Shown here: in pieces, positions 18,471 to 27,506 of the stretch | Position numbering within the stretch: position 1 is the stretch's first letter | How the letters are laid out: the number at the start of each line of letters is the position of its first letter | Assembly (NCBI GenBank): GCA_024235015.1 | Contig: JACKNG010000002.1 | Location: 310,001-374,000, forward strand | DNA from: Gammaproteobacteria bacterium | GTDB lineage: Bacteria; Pseudomonadota; Gammaproteobacteria; Ga0077536 | Length of the DNA stretch: 64,000 bases | Reading direction: 5' to 3' | Translations under genes and position numbers: made by a program | The notes under the pieces: generated by a model | Databases searched by the model: none | Seen by the model: only the letters and a program-made list of their open reading frames with translations | What the model was told of the DNA's origin: nothing

Positions 18471-18788
18471 ATGCGACATCCGATTCCCAGTTTCGCGGCC
18501 CTCGTTCTCGCGCTGCTGCTCGGCGGCGCGGCCGAGGCTCACGGCAACGCGCCCAGCGTCGTCATCCGTACCCCGGGCTTCGGCTTCAGCTACGGCGCGC
18601 CAACCGTGCATCGCTACGGCTACCACTACGCGCCGCGCTGGAACTACGCGCCCGCACCGTATTCCTACTGGCGCGGCCCGGGCTACCGCGCCTACGGCTA
18701 CGCGGCGCCGCACCGCCATCATCGCCACCACCGCCGGCACTTCGATCGTCACGACCATCGCCGCGGTCGCGCTCACCATCGCGACTGA
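18471..18788 (+). CDS. Small secreted His/Tyr/Arg-rich protein
   Basis: 105 aa. Signal peptide MRHPIPSFAALVLALLLGGAAEA with AGGAGAA upstream. The mature part is rich in Tyr, Pro and Gly. It ends in a very His/Arg-rich tail (about 20 of the last 40 residues are His or Arg), which could bind metal or polyanions. Similar YxxP/His-rich exported proteins are common in proteobacteria without known function. Confidence 0.65.
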   Translation: MRHPIPSFAALVLALLLGGAAEAHGNAPSVVIRTPGFGFSYGAPTVHRYGYHYAPRWNYAPAPYSYWRGPGYRAYGYAAPHRHHRHHRRHFDRHDHRRGRAHHRD

Positions 18789-18899
18789 CAGCCCGCGACC
18801 GACCTGTCAAGCGTGGTGCAGGCGGTCGCGCTTCTTTAGAATCCGCGGGGTCCGCGGCGGCGCTACTCGCCGCCGCAGCCCGCGCCCAAAGCACGACCC

Positions 18900-20897
18900 T
18901 TGCAACGACTCAACCCCCGACAACGTGAGGCCGTCCACCACCACGACGGCCCCCTCCTGGTCCTGGCCGGCGCCGGCAGCGGTAAGACCGGGGTCATCGC
19001 ACACAAGATCGCCTACCTGATCGACAACGTCGGCGTCGACCCGGCGCAGATCACCGCCATCACCTTCACCAACAAGGCGGCGCGGGAGATGCGAGAACGC
19101 GTCAAGGGCCTGCTCGGCCGTCGCCAGGCCAAGCCCTGGATCTCGACTTTCCACACGCTCGGCCTGCGCATCCTGCGCGAGGAACACGCCGTGCTCGGCT
19201 ACCGGCGCGGTTTCAGCATTCTCGATGCCGGCGACTGCGCCGGCCTGCTCGCCGACCTCATGCGCCGCGACAGCCCCGGCACCGATGTCGCGGTGAACCA
19301 GGTCCAACAGGCGATCTCGGCATGGAAGTACGCCCTGGTGCCGCCCGCGGCACTCGACAGCCACGGCCTGGACAAGGCCCAGGCCCTCGCCGCACGCTGC
19401 TACGCCCCCTACTGCGAAACGCTCATGACCTACAACGCGGTCGATTTCGACGACCTGATCATGGGCCCGGTGCGCATCCTGCGCGAAGACGAGGGCGTGC
19501 GTGAGCGCTGGCGCGAACGCATCGACTACCTGCTGGTCGACGAGTACCAGGACACCAACCTCTCGCAGTACGAGCTGGTCCGCCTGCTGATCGGCGGCCA
19601 CCAGCGCCTCACCGCGGTCGGTGACGACGACCAGTCGATCTATGCCTGGCGCGGCGCGCGGCCGGAGAACATCCTGCGCCTGGGCGAGGACTTTCCGCGC
19701 CTCAAGGTGGTCAAGCTCGAGCAGAACTACCGCTCGACCGGCATCATCCTCAAGGCCGCCAACACCCTCATCGCCAACAACCCGCACGTCTACGACAAGA
19801 AGCTGTGGTCGGAGCACGGCTTCGGCGACAAGATCCGCGTCGCTGCCTGCGGCAGCGAGCACGACGAGACCGAGCGCGTCGCCAACGACATCCTCCATCG
19901 TCGCCTCCTCCACGGCGGCGAGTACCGCGACTTCGCCGTGTTGCTGCGCTCCAACCACCAGGCGCGCCTGTTCGAACACGCCTTCCGCGAACGCGAGATC
20001 CCCTACGTGCTGTCCGGCGGACGCTCCTTCTTCGACTACTCGGAGATCAAGGATTGCGTGTGCTACCTGCGCCTGCTCGCCAACCCGGACGACAACAACG
20101 CCCTGCTGCGCGTGATCAACACGCCGCGCCGCGCGATCGGCCCGCAGACGCTCAAGGTGCTGGTCGACACCGCGGCGACAACCGGTACCAGCCTGGTCGC
20201 AACCGCGCAGAGCATGGCTTTCGCCGCGCGCGTGTCGCCGCAGACCGAGAAGCGCGTGCGCCAGTTCATCGACTGGTTCGTCGACTTCCAGCGCACCCAT
20301 GAAGCGACGCCGGCGCCGGAAGCCTTCGCCACCCTGCTCGGCGACATCGGCTACGACGACTGGCTCGAGCAGAGTTCGGACGACGAGACCGCGGCCGCAC
20401 GGCGCAAGCAGAACGTGGCCGAACTCAAGCGCTGGATCGAACGCATCCACGCCGCCGACGAATCGCGCACCACCGCCGACATCGTCGCCGCCCTGACCCT
20501 GTTCGACATCGCCGATCGCCAGGACAGCGAAAGCGAGCTCGACGGCGTCGCCCTGACCACCTTGCACGCGGCCAAGGGGCTGGAGTACCCGCACGTCTAC
20601 CTGGCCGGCTTCGAGGAGAACCTGCTGCCGCATCGGTCGAGCATCGAGCAGGATACAATCGAGGAGGAACGGCGCCTCGCCTACGTCGGCATCACGCGCG
20701 CGCGCCGCACGCTCACGATGACCTTCTGCCGCACGCGCAAGCGCTTCGGCCAGGTCGAGAACTGCGCCCCGAGCCGCTTCCTCGACGAGCTGCCGGCCGA
20801 AGAGCTGGCCTGGGAAGGCGCGCAGACCGACCCGGCGCAGAACCGTGCCACCGGCCGCGGGACGCTCGATCAACTCAAACGGCTGCTCAAGACATGA
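18900..20897 (+). CDS. rep: ATP-dependent DNA helicase Rep
   Basis: 665 aa, normal length. UvrD/Rep SF1A helicase, 3'-5' unwinding at stalled forks. From the N-terminus it shows the Q motif LNPRQREAVHH, Walker A LAGAGSGKTG, motif Ia ITFTNKAAREMRERV, Walker B DYLLVDEYQDTN, motif III VGDDDQSIYAWRGA, motif IV QNYRS, motif V TLHAAKGLEYPHVYLAGFEE and motif VI EERRLAYVGITRAR. The start is TTG at 18900; the first residues LNPRQ match Rep N-termini. The next gene overlaps by four bases. Confidence 0.97.
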   Translation: MQRLNPRQREAVHHHDGPLLVLAGAGSGKTGVIAHKIAYLIDNVGVDPAQITAITFTNKAAREMRERVKGLLGRRQAKPWISTFHTLGLRILREEHAVLGYRRGFSILDAGDCAGLLADLMRRDSPGTDVAVNQVQQAISAWKYALVPPAALDSHGLDKAQALAARCYAPYCETLMTYNAVDFDDLIMGPVRILREDEGVRERWRERIDYLLVDEYQDTNLSQYELVRLLIGGHQRLTAVGDDDQSIYAWRGARPENILRLGEDFPRLKVVKLEQNYRSTGIILKAANTLIANNPHVYDKKLWSEHGFGDKIRVAACGSEHDETERVANDILHRRLLHGGEYRDFAVLLRSNHQARLFEHAFREREIPYVLSGGRSFFDYSEIKDCVCYLRLLANPDDNNALLRVINTPRRAIGPQTLKVLVDTAATTGTSLVATAQSMAFAARVSPQTEKRVRQFIDWFVDFQRTHEATPAPEAFATLLGDIGYDDWLEQSSDDETAAARRKQNVAELKRWIERIHAADESRTTADIVAALTLFDIADRQDSESELDGVALTTLHAAKGLEYPHVYLAGFEENLLPHRSSIEQDTIEEERRLAYVGITRARRTLTMTFCRTRKRFGQVENCAPSRFLDELPAEELAWEGAQTDPAQNRATGRGTLDQLKRLLKT

Positions 20898-22150
20898 CCC
20901 CCGACGCCATCCGGACCGCCCGCCCCACGCTGCTGCCGAACGTGCTCGCCGTGACCGCCGTCGTCGCGCTGCTTACCCCGGTCATCGCGCCTGCCGACGA
21001 CTTCGAGACGCCGACAGCGGTCGCGGTGCGCGACATCCTGCCGCAGGCCTTCCTGCGCTCGGACCACTACGCCATCGAGCCCGAGGCGCGCGCGCAGGAC
21101 AACTTCTACGTCTTCCGCGTGCATTCCGATTTCGGCGACTACGACATCACCTCGCTGGCCATGCTGCGCACCCGCCTGCACGAGATCGCCACGCTCGCCG
21201 AGGTCACGCCACGCCTGGACGACACCGTGGTGCGCCTCGACCGCAGCCCGGCGGGCCGGCGCGGGGTCGGTTCCGAGCACGTCGTCGACATCCTCACCGA
21301 CCCGGTCGGAACCGCCGCGCAACTGCTCGGCAACCTGCAGTACAACGTCGAGCAGACCCTCGCCGGCCCCGGCCCGGCGGACAGCGCGGACGCCGGCCAG
21401 GGCGCGCTCGACCTCAATCCCGGCCCGCACAAGCGCAGCGCCGCGGCGCAGCTCGGGGTCGACGTCTACAGCTCGAATCCCCGCCTGCAGGGCCTGCTCG
21501 ACGCGCTCGCCGAAGCGCGCAGCGCGGGCCAGACGGCGAGTTCGATCTCGCCCCTGGTCCGCAACGTCTACGCCCCGCCGCGCTTCGGCAGCGGCGTGCT
21601 CGACATGCGCCTCGATTCCACGCTGAAGAACACCGGTGCCGAGGCCCTGCTGGCGCAGATCGACCACCGTCTCGCCGCGCTCGACATCGCCCGGCGCACG
21701 CGGGTCGCGTTCCTCACCCATCCGGCTTACACGCCGCGCAGCCGGCTCTACCTCACGAGCTACCTCGAGCTGCTCGGCCCGCTCGCCGGCAGCGGTCAGA
21801 TCCTGGCTGCCGCCAGCACCGCGGTCACCGAGGCGGACGCCGCGGCCTACGTCGCCTACGCGCGCATGCTCGCCTTCTATCGCCTGGCCGGTCACGATCT
21901 CGCCGAGGTCGTCACCGAGGCCCGCTTCCCCACGCTCGTCGACAGTGCACGCCGCGGGGTGCTGGCCCTGCCCCTCGACTACCTGGCCTGGACCCCCAGC
22001 GTGGCGCAGGCGGTGTCGGCACTGGACGACATCCGCGCGGCGCACGATCTCAGCGGCTTCGTACTGCTCGTCGCCGGCCAGGCCAGCGCCCGGGTCGCCG
22101 CGGAACTGGCCGCCCGCGGCATCACCGCGCACGCACACTACAGTTACTGA
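20894..22150 (+). CDS. Exported protein of unknown function
   Basis: 418 aa, ATG at 20894 overlapping the rep stop (ATGA). A hydrophobic signal or anchor (NVLAVTAVVALLTPVIAPADD) is followed by a soluble region with no cysteines. It contains DNFYVFRVHSDFGDYDITSLAMLRTRLHEI and a repeat-poor helical C-terminus. The central part (DILTDPVGTAAQLLGNLQYNVEQTL) resembles segments of exported helical proteins, but I cannot assign a family. Periplasmic or envelope location inferred. Confidence 0.7.
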   Translation: MTPDAIRTARPTLLPNVLAVTAVVALLTPVIAPADDFETPTAVAVRDILPQAFLRSDHYAIEPEARAQDNFYVFRVHSDFGDYDITSLAMLRTRLHEIATLAEVTPRLDDTVVRLDRSPAGRRGVGSEHVVDILTDPVGTAAQLLGNLQYNVEQTLAGPGPADSADAGQGALDLNPGPHKRSAAAQLGVDVYSSNPRLQGLLDALAEARSAGQTASSISPLVRNVYAPPRFGSGVLDMRLDSTLKNTGAEALLAQIDHRLAALDIARRTRVAFLTHPAYTPRSRLYLTSYLELLGPLAGSGQILAAASTAVTEADAAAYVAYARMLAFYRLAGHDLAEVVTEARFPTLVDSARRGVLALPLDYLAWTPSVAQAVSALDDIRAAHDLSGFVLLVAGQASARVAAELAARGITAHAHYSY

Positions 22151-22341
22151 GCCGACAGCGTCGCCGAGAGGCGACAGTTCGGGCCCGGTCGGCACCACCG
22201 GGGCACCGCCCGGCGCCGCCGCCGCCTGGCGCTGCGGAATCCTTTCCCCTTCATTTCAGGTAGTTGGGCCGGGCCTGCTGGCCCGGGGCGCGACTTGGCA
22301 CGGCCCCTGCTAAACACTGGGCGCAACCGGAGATTGAGCCC

Positions 22342-22608
22342 ATGTCGATGCAACCCAGTCCTGTCAACGTCCACCCCACGGCCACTGGCGACCTTGCCCG
22401 CCTGGTCGCGGCCTACGCGGTCGAACTCGACGCGCGCCGCGAGAACCTGCTCGCCGACCGCGCCGGCTACGTCACCAAGCTGGCCGATCTCGCCAGCCTC
22501 GACCCGCTCGACTTCACCGGCCTGGCTCATCTCTACCGCGAGCACCTGCGCCAGATCGACGCCCTGCTCGAAGAACTCGCCACGAACACCGTCACCGCCC
22601 TGGCCTGA
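22342..22608 (+). CDS. Small hypothetical protein
   Basis: 88 aa, ATG at 22342 with GGAGA upstream. Two amphipathic helices (LARLVAAYAVELDARRENLLADRAGYVTKL and LAHLYREHLRQIDALLEEL) suggest a small coiled-coil or four-helix partner protein. Not recognised. It is followed 50 bp later by a strong terminator, consistent with a short monocistronic gene. Confidence 0.62.
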   Translation: MSMQPSPVNVHPTATGDLARLVAAYAVELDARRENLLADRAGYVTKLADLASLDPLDFTGLAHLYREHLRQIDALLEELATNTVTALA

Positions 22609-22658
22609 CGCGCGTTCGCGAGTACCACGCCAAAGTTCCCTTCTCTACGTGGCTAGTC

Positions 22659-22684
22659 CCCGCTCTTCGGAGCGGGTTTTTTTT
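22659..22684 (+). terminator. Rho-independent terminator with TTCG tetraloop
   Basis: 7-bp perfect stem CCCGCTC / GAGCGGG with the very stable TTCG loop and a run of eight T. It ends the 22342 transcript. Confidence 0.93.
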
Positions 22685-22797
22685 GCCCGCGTGAAACCGG
22701 CATAGTAGAGGCCGCAATCGCCGCACGGGCCTCGCCCGCCACCCGGCGCCACGGTGGCGCCCGCGGTGAGGAGCGGCCCGCACGGAGCGCCGCGCGC

Positions 22798-24471
22798 TTG
22801 GACAAGACCTGGCTCGAATCCTACCCACCGGGTGTGCCGGCCGAAGTGCACCCCGCCCCGGGACGCACGCTGATCGATGTCCTCGAGGAAGCCTGCACTG
22901 AGTTCGCCACACGACCGGCATTCGACAATCTCGGCGCGGTGCTCGATTTCGCCGGGCTCGAACGCGCCAGCCGCGCCTTCGCCGCCTACCTGCAGCACGA
23001 CTGCGGCCTCGCGGTGGGTGAGCGCGTCGCACTGATGATGCCCAACATGCTGGCCTACCCGGTGGCCCTGGCCGGCGTGCTGCGCGCAGGTGGCGTGGTG
23101 GTCAACGTCAATCCGCTGTACACCGCGCCCGAGCTCGCCCACCAGCTCGCCGATGCCGGCGCCCGCCGCCTGGTCGTGTTCGAGAACGCCTTGCCGACCC
23201 TGGCCCGGGCAGGTGCCGAGCTCACCCTCGACCAGGTCGTCGTGACCCGGCTCGGCGACTGCATGCCGTGGCCGAAACGCTGGCTGGTCGACTTCCTTGC
23301 GCGCCGCCGTGCCCACGGCGACCTCGCCCTGCCGCCCGGCGCGCTGCGCTTCGATGCCGCGCTCGCTCGCGGCCGCAAGCGTCCCTACGCGCGGCCCCGG
23401 CTGGACGGCGGCGCCCTCGCCTTCCTGCAATACACCGGCGGCACCACCGGCCGCGCCAAGGGCGCGATGCTGAGCCATCGCAACATCGTCGCCAACGTCG
23501 CCCAGGTCACGGCCTGGTTCGATGCCCATACCGCGCGCGGGGAGGAGATCATGATCACCGCCCTGCCGCTCTACCATGTCTACGCACTGACGGCGAATTG
23601 CCTGGCGACCCTGGTGCGTGGTGGCTGCAACTGCCTGATCACCGACCCGCGCGACCTCGATCGCTTCGTCGACGAACTGCAACGCGTTCCCTTCACCGGC
23701 ATCACCGGGGTCAACACCCTGTTCAGCGCCTTGCTCGAACACCCGCGCTTCGCCGAGATCGACTTCAGCCACCTCAAGTTCACCAATGCCGGCGGCATGG
23801 CGGTACAGCGCGCGGTGGCCGAACGCTGGCACGGCGTCACCGGCAACCCCATCGCCGAGGGCTACGGCCTCACCGAGGCTTCACCGGTGGTCACGGTCAA
23901 CCGCTTCGACGTCGCCCGCTTCACCGGCTCCATCGGCCTGCCGGTGCCCTCGACCGACATTCGCATCCTCGCCGAGGATGGCAGCGACGCCGCACCGGGC
24001 GACGCCGGCGAGCTGCTCGTGCGCGGACCGCAGGTCATGCAGGGCTACTGGAACCGGCCGGAAGAGACGGCCGCGGTGCTCGACGCCGACGGCTGGTTGC
24101 ATACCGGCGACGTCGCCCGCATCGATGACGCCGGTTACCTCTACCTGGTCGATCGCAAGAAGGACCTCATCATCGTCTCCGGCTTCAACGTCTATCCCAA
24201 CGAGATCGAGGACGTCGTCGCCCACCACCCGGGGGTACGCGAAGTCGCCGCCATCGGCGTGCCCGATCCCCACTCGGACGAGGCGGTACGGCTGGTCGTG
24301 GTGCGCGGCGACCCGGCGCTCGATGCCGCGACGCTCATCGCCTGGTGCCGCGAACGCCTGACCGGTTACAAGGTGCCGCGCGGCGTCTCGTTCGCCGACG
24401 CGTTGCCGAAGACGCCGGTGGGCAAGATCCTCAAGCGCGAACTGCGCGAGCGCTACGGCGACGCCGGCTGA
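22798..24471 (+). CDS. fadD: Long-chain-fatty-acid-CoA ligase
   Basis: 557 aa. It starts at TTG 22798, giving MDKTWLESYPPGVPAEV, the FadD opening (xKxWLxSYPxGVPAE). Adenylate-forming motifs follow in order: YTGGTTGRAKGAMLSHRN (A3), ALPLYHVYALT, GYGLTEASPVV (A5), GDVARIDDAGYLYLVDRKKDLIIVSGFNVYPNEIE (A7/A8) and PKTPVGKILKRELR with the catalytic Lys (A10). It activates long-chain fatty acids to acyl-CoA for beta-oxidation, probably at the inner membrane. No other beta-oxidation genes are adjacent. Confidence 0.93.
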   Translation: MDKTWLESYPPGVPAEVHPAPGRTLIDVLEEACTEFATRPAFDNLGAVLDFAGLERASRAFAAYLQHDCGLAVGERVALMMPNMLAYPVALAGVLRAGGVVVNVNPLYTAPELAHQLADAGARRLVVFENALPTLARAGAELTLDQVVVTRLGDCMPWPKRWLVDFLARRRAHGDLALPPGALRFDAALARGRKRPYARPRLDGGALAFLQYTGGTTGRAKGAMLSHRNIVANVAQVTAWFDAHTARGEEIMITALPLYHVYALTANCLATLVRGGCNCLITDPRDLDRFVDELQRVPFTGITGVNTLFSALLEHPRFAEIDFSHLKFTNAGGMAVQRAVAERWHGVTGNPIAEGYGLTEASPVVTVNRFDVARFTGSIGLPVPSTDIRILAEDGSDAAPGDAGELLVRGPQVMQGYWNRPEETAAVLDADGWLHTGDVARIDDAGYLYLVDRKKDLIIVSGFNVYPNEIEDVVAHHPGVREVAAIGVPDPHSDEAVRLVVVRGDPALDAATLIAWCRERLTGYKVPRGVSFADALPKTPVGKILKRELRERYGDAG

Positions 24472-24489
24472 ACGCCGCACGCCGCGGCG

Positions 24490-25419
24490 TCAATCCTTCC
24501 CCGGTTCGCCCATCAGCCAGTCGCGCACGCCTTCGCCGTCACCGCCGCCGAGCGCACGGAAGTCGAACAACGCCTGGTCGGCGAGGTGCGAGGGCACCAC
24601 CGCCGTCAGGGCGCGGAAGACGTTGTCGACCCGGCCTGGTTGTTCGCGCTCCCATTCGGCGAGCATGGCCTTGATGCGCGCCCGCTGCAGGTTCTCCTGG
24701 CTGCCGCACAGGTTGCAGGGAATGATGGGGAAGTCGCGCGCCTCGGCGTAGCGCGCGATGTCGCGTTCGCGGCAGTAGGCGAGCGGCCGGATGACGATGT
24801 GCTGGCCGTCGTCGCTGGCGAGCTTGGGCGGCATGGCCTTGAGCTTGGAGCCGAAGAACATGTTGAGGAACAGGGTCTCGACGATGTCGTCGCGGTGATG
24901 GCCGAGCGCGATGCGGGTGATGCCGTGCGCGGCGGCGAAGGTGTAGAGGCTGCCGCGCCGCAGGCGCGAGCACAGCCCGCACATCGTGCGGCCTTCCGGC
25001 ACCACGCGCCTGACCACCGAGTAGGTGTCCTGCTCGATGACGTGATGCTCGATGTCGAGCCCGGCGAGGTAGTCGCGCATCACCGCCGGCGGGTAACCCG
25101 GCTGCTTCTGGTCGAGGTGTACGGCGACGAGTTCGAAGTCGACAGGCGCGCGCTCGCGCAGGGCGAGCAACAGGTCGAGCAGGGTGTAGGAATCCTTGCC
25201 GCCCGACAGGCACACCATGACCCGGTCGCCGGGGCCGATCATGTCGAAATCACCGATGGCGCGGCCGACCTGCCGCCGCAGACGCTGCTGCAGCTTGCCC
25301 AGCTCGTGGCGCTGGCGGCGCGGGTCGCGCAGGGTCGTCGGTGCGGGGGCGACACTCACGGTCGGGATGGACTCCGGGACGAGACGAGGACGAATTCTAG
25401 CAGGCTCGTGATGCACCAC
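24490..25419 (-). CDS. ttcA: tRNA 2-thiocytidine(32) synthetase TtcA
   Basis: 309 aa from 25419; a GTG at 25359 gives a more usual length of 289. The PP-loop SGGKDS sits near residues 72-77. Two CxxC pairs (CGLC and CNLCGS) hold the Fe-S cluster. [31 protein letters not shown] is diagnostic for TtcA. It thiolates cytidine-32 in a subset of tRNAs. Convergent with fadD, 18 bp apart. Confidence 0.94.
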   Translation of the reverse strand: MVHHEPARIRPRLVPESIPTVSVAPAPTTLRDPRRQRHELGKLQQRLRRQVGRAIGDFDMIGPGDRVMVCLSGGKDSYTLLDLLLALRERAPVDFELVAVHLDQKQPGYPPAVMRDYLAGLDIEHHVIEQDTYSVVRRVVPEGRTMCGLCSRLRRGSLYTFAAAHGITRIALGHHRDDIVETLFLNMFFGSKLKAMPPKLASDDGQHIVIRPLAYCRERDIARYAEARDFPIIPCNLCGSQENLQRARIKAMLAEWEREQPGRVDNVFRALTAVVPSHLADQALFDFRALGGGDGEGVRDWLMGEPGKD

Positions 25420-25545
25420 TTCGCAGGCCCCGGGGTGGCGTCACGCGCGGGGCGATCCTCGTCCACGCGCATGAATTCCACTCGCCGCCTCGCCCGCGCC
25501 TCGTGCATGCGCGCCCTCGCGACGTTGCTGCACGAACCGGCCGCC
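25397..25545. repeat. MITE-like element, degenerate copy 2
   Basis: The left end CTAGCAGGCTCGTGA resembles the ends at 14.3 and 30.8 kb. The internal block around 25468 (CATGAATTCCACTCGCCGC) aligns with the same block in the other two copies (CATGAACGCCGATCCTCGC and CATGAACTCCGGTCCTCGT). The right boundary is set only by assuming the same length, so it is approximate. It overlaps the possible long start of ttcA, which favours the shorter ttcA start. Confidence 0.4.
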
Positions 25546-25615
25546 ACGTCTGTGGCGGTACGACCACGGCGGATGCTTGCCGCGGCAGGCCTGGCCCGCC
25601 GCGGCCGACCAGGTG

Positions 25616-26026
25616 TCAGGCGACGCTCTGCATCAGCATCGCCTGCTGGATGCCACGCTTGAACTGGCGTGTCTCGACGCGCGCCGGGCGGAACGCTTCC
25701 CGGATCGCGGGGATGGTGAGATTGGGATCGCAGTCACCGCACATGAAGACGTCGATCGCGGCGTAGCCGCGCTCGGGCCAGGTGTGGATGCTGATGTGGC
25801 TCTCCGCCAGTACCGTGACCCCGCTCACCCCCTGGCCCTCGCCGAAAGGATGATAGTAGGAATGCAACACCGTGGCCCCGGCATGCCGCGCGGCGGCGTC
25901 CAGGGTCGACTCGATCAGGGCGGCGTCGGTCAGGTTGCTGGCATCCCACAGTTCGACCAGCAGGTGATCGCCGGCGTAGGCATTGCCCTGGCCGTCGGTT
26001 TTGAAGTGATCGGGCTGAGTGCTCAT
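25616..26026 (-). CDS. speH: S-adenosylmethionine decarboxylase proenzyme, SpeH type
   Basis: 136 aa from ATG 26026 (GAGGGG upstream). It self-cleaves to a pyruvoyl enzyme that supplies decarboxylated SAM for spermidine synthesis. The cleavage site lies in AESHISIHTWPE (E75/S76 by my count). The HSYYHPFGEGQGVSG block and the catalytic cysteine in FMCGDCD (C96) are intact. It is last in the operon and overlaps the speE stop by four bases. Confidence 0.95.
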   Translation of the reverse strand: MSTQPDHFKTDGQGNAYAGDHLLVELWDASNLTDAALIESTLDAAARHAGATVLHSYYHPFGEGQGVSGVTVLAESHISIHTWPERGYAAIDVFMCGDCDPNLTIPAIREAFRPARVETRQFKRGIQQAMLMQSVA

Positions 26027-26889
26027 TGTTGTTTCCCCTCCACCGCATCCCGGATCCAACGCGGCAGGACGAAGCTCGCGCCATGGACCTCTGGTGAGTA
26101 GTGCCGCGTCTTGCCCTCGAGGTGGGCGCCCCGCTGCTTGAGTACTTCGACATCGGGGGCCAGTACGCCTGCGTCGCGTCCGGCGATGCCGAAAGTCATG
26201 TTACCGCCGTAGTAGGTCGGCACGGCCGCGATGTAGGCGCCGGCGTGGAGGCCGCGGCGCGCGAGCGCCGCCACCGAACGCGCCGCCTCGTCGCGCTGGA
26301 AGAAGACCACGCCGTCCTGCATGCTCATCGCCCCGTGGGGCGACAGCGAGCCTTCGCACAGGCGATAGAACTCGTCCGAGAACAAGGCCTCGGCCATGCC
26401 GACCGGATCGGTGGAATCGACCAGGATCGCGTCGTACTCGCCGGTGTGCTCCTTCATGTAGGCGAAGGCATCGCGCACCACGATGTTGACGCGAGGATCG
26501 TCGAAGGCCCGACCGTCGTCGTTCAAGGTCGGCAGCCACTCGCGCGAACTCGAGATCACGACCTCGTCGATCTCGACCAGGTCGACCTGCTCGATGGGGT
26601 GCTTGAGCACCTCGCGCAGCGTACCGCCGTCACCGCCGCCGACGATCATCACCTTGCGCGGCTCGGGTACCGCCATCAGCGGTACGTGAGTCAGCATCTC
26701 GTGGTAGATGAACTCGTCGGCCTCGGTGGTCTGGATGATCCCGTCCAGGACCAGCACGCGCCCGAGCACGGGCACGTCGTAGATCCGGATGGACTGGAAC
26801 CCGGTCTCGGCCTCGAACAACAGGTTGTCGTAAAAGAACCCCTGGAAAGCCTGTCCCGTGTACAGGCTTTCGACGAACTGTCCGGCCAT
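26023..26889 (-). CDS. speE: Spermidine synthase
   Basis: 288 aa. It transfers the aminopropyl group from decarboxylated SAM to putrescine. Visible: YHEMLTHVPLMA, the SAM-fold loop VMIVGGGDGGTLREVLKH, VDLVEIDEVVI, the catalytic region AILVDSTDPVGMAEALFSDEFY and a C-terminal PTYYGGNMTFGIA. Normal length. Two bases after the SpeD paralog and overlapping speH, so all three are one transcript. Confidence 0.97.
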   Translation of the reverse strand: MAGQFVESLYTGQAFQGFFYDNLLFEAETGFQSIRIYDVPVLGRVLVLDGIIQTTEADEFIYHEMLTHVPLMAVPEPRKVMIVGGGDGGTLREVLKHPIEQVDLVEIDEVVISSSREWLPTLNDDGRAFDDPRVNIVVRDAFAYMKEHTGEYDAILVDSTDPVGMAEALFSDEFYRLCEGSLSPHGAMSMQDGVVFFQRDEAARSVAALARRGLHAGAYIAAVPTYYGGNMTFGIAGRDAGVLAPDVEVLKQRGAHLEGKTRHYSPEVHGASFVLPRWIRDAVEGKQQ

Positions 26890-26891
26890 CC

Positions 26892-27290
26892 TCAGCTCGC
26901 CTTCAGCAGCGAGGCCTGGAATTTACCGCGTTCGATCAGGTGCGATTCTACGACTTCGGGTTCGAAGTACTTCCTGCAGCAGGCGATCGCCAAGTCGTTG
27001 TCGAACGTCTTGCAGGAGAAGATGTCGATGTAGACCTGGCCGAGGTTCTCCGCGAAATGCGCGCAGATGTTCGAGGTCTCGATCAGCTGTAGCAGCGTGT
27101 AGCCGGCCGCATCGTACGAATGCGTGGCGAAGTGCTCGAGCTGAGGCTCGCCGTACGCTTTCATCTTGATGGTTTCGATCAGATCCTTGACCCACGAACG
27201 CAGGTGATCCGCATCGATGAGACGTTCCCGCGGGCAGCCCGCGAGGTCGAGAATGAGGTGTTGCCCCCAGATAGGTTGATGTTCAGACAT
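26892..27290 (-). CDS. Divergent SpeD/AdoMet-decarboxylase paralog
   Basis: 132 aa from ATG 27290. It has the SpeD fold pattern (HLILDLAGCPRERLIDADHL, THSYDAAGYTLLQLIETSNICAHFAENLGQVYIDIFSC). Aligned by eye to the adjacent SpeH, the pyruvoyl serine (S73), a histidine (H78) and the catalytic cysteine (C93) are kept. The ESHISIHTWPE block is replaced by TSNICAHFAEN: the Glu before the serine becomes Thr and the following His becomes Asn. It may be a pseudoenzyme, an activator of SpeH, or a pyruvoyl decarboxylase with another substrate. First gene of the speE-speH operon. Confidence 0.8.
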   Translation of the reverse strand: MSEHQPIWGQHLILDLAGCPRERLIDADHLRSWVKDLIETIKMKAYGEPQLEHFATHSYDAAGYTLLQLIETSNICAHFAENLGQVYIDIFSCKTFDNDLAIACCRKYFEPEVVESHLIERGKFQASLLKAS

Positions 27291-27390
27291 CGTGAATACC
27301 CCCACCCAGCAAGGTCTTTCTTACCGCAGTGCCGGTGAAGGCTCTGCGCCCAGTCGGTTCGGGCTTGAAACCGAACCCGGCCGAGGTCAT
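27283..27390 (-). CDS. Possible 35-aa upstream ORF or leader of the polyamine operon
   Basis: ATG at 27390; its stop TGA lies within the first codons of the SpeD-paralog gene (its GATGTCTGA spans that gene's ATG). The product is basic and Gly/Thr-rich (MTSAGFGFKPEPTGRRAFTG, then a tail ending GGGIHDV). A perfect AGGAGGTGA lies upstream but 16 bases from the ATG, too far for normal initiation. It could serve a 6-codon GTG ORF or be a relic. A 7-bp hairpin (GGTTCGG at 27356-27362 with CCGAACC at 27371-27377) sits inside. Coding status uncertain. Confidence 0.25.
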   Translation of the reverse strand: MTSAGFGFKPEPTGRRAFTGTAVRKTLLGGGIHDV

Positions 27391-27506
27391 GAAACGGCTT
27401 GGTTCACCTCCTTCGGTCTTGAATTACGCCGCCAGTCACACACGGAGGACGCGCAGGGTATAGCGTTCCGAGATAATTGCAAGCGAATTCTGTGGGCCGG
27501 TCAGAA

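Noticed and set aside
18807..20873. 688-codon minus-strand ORF
   Set aside because: Exact antisense of rep; no RBS and no motif.
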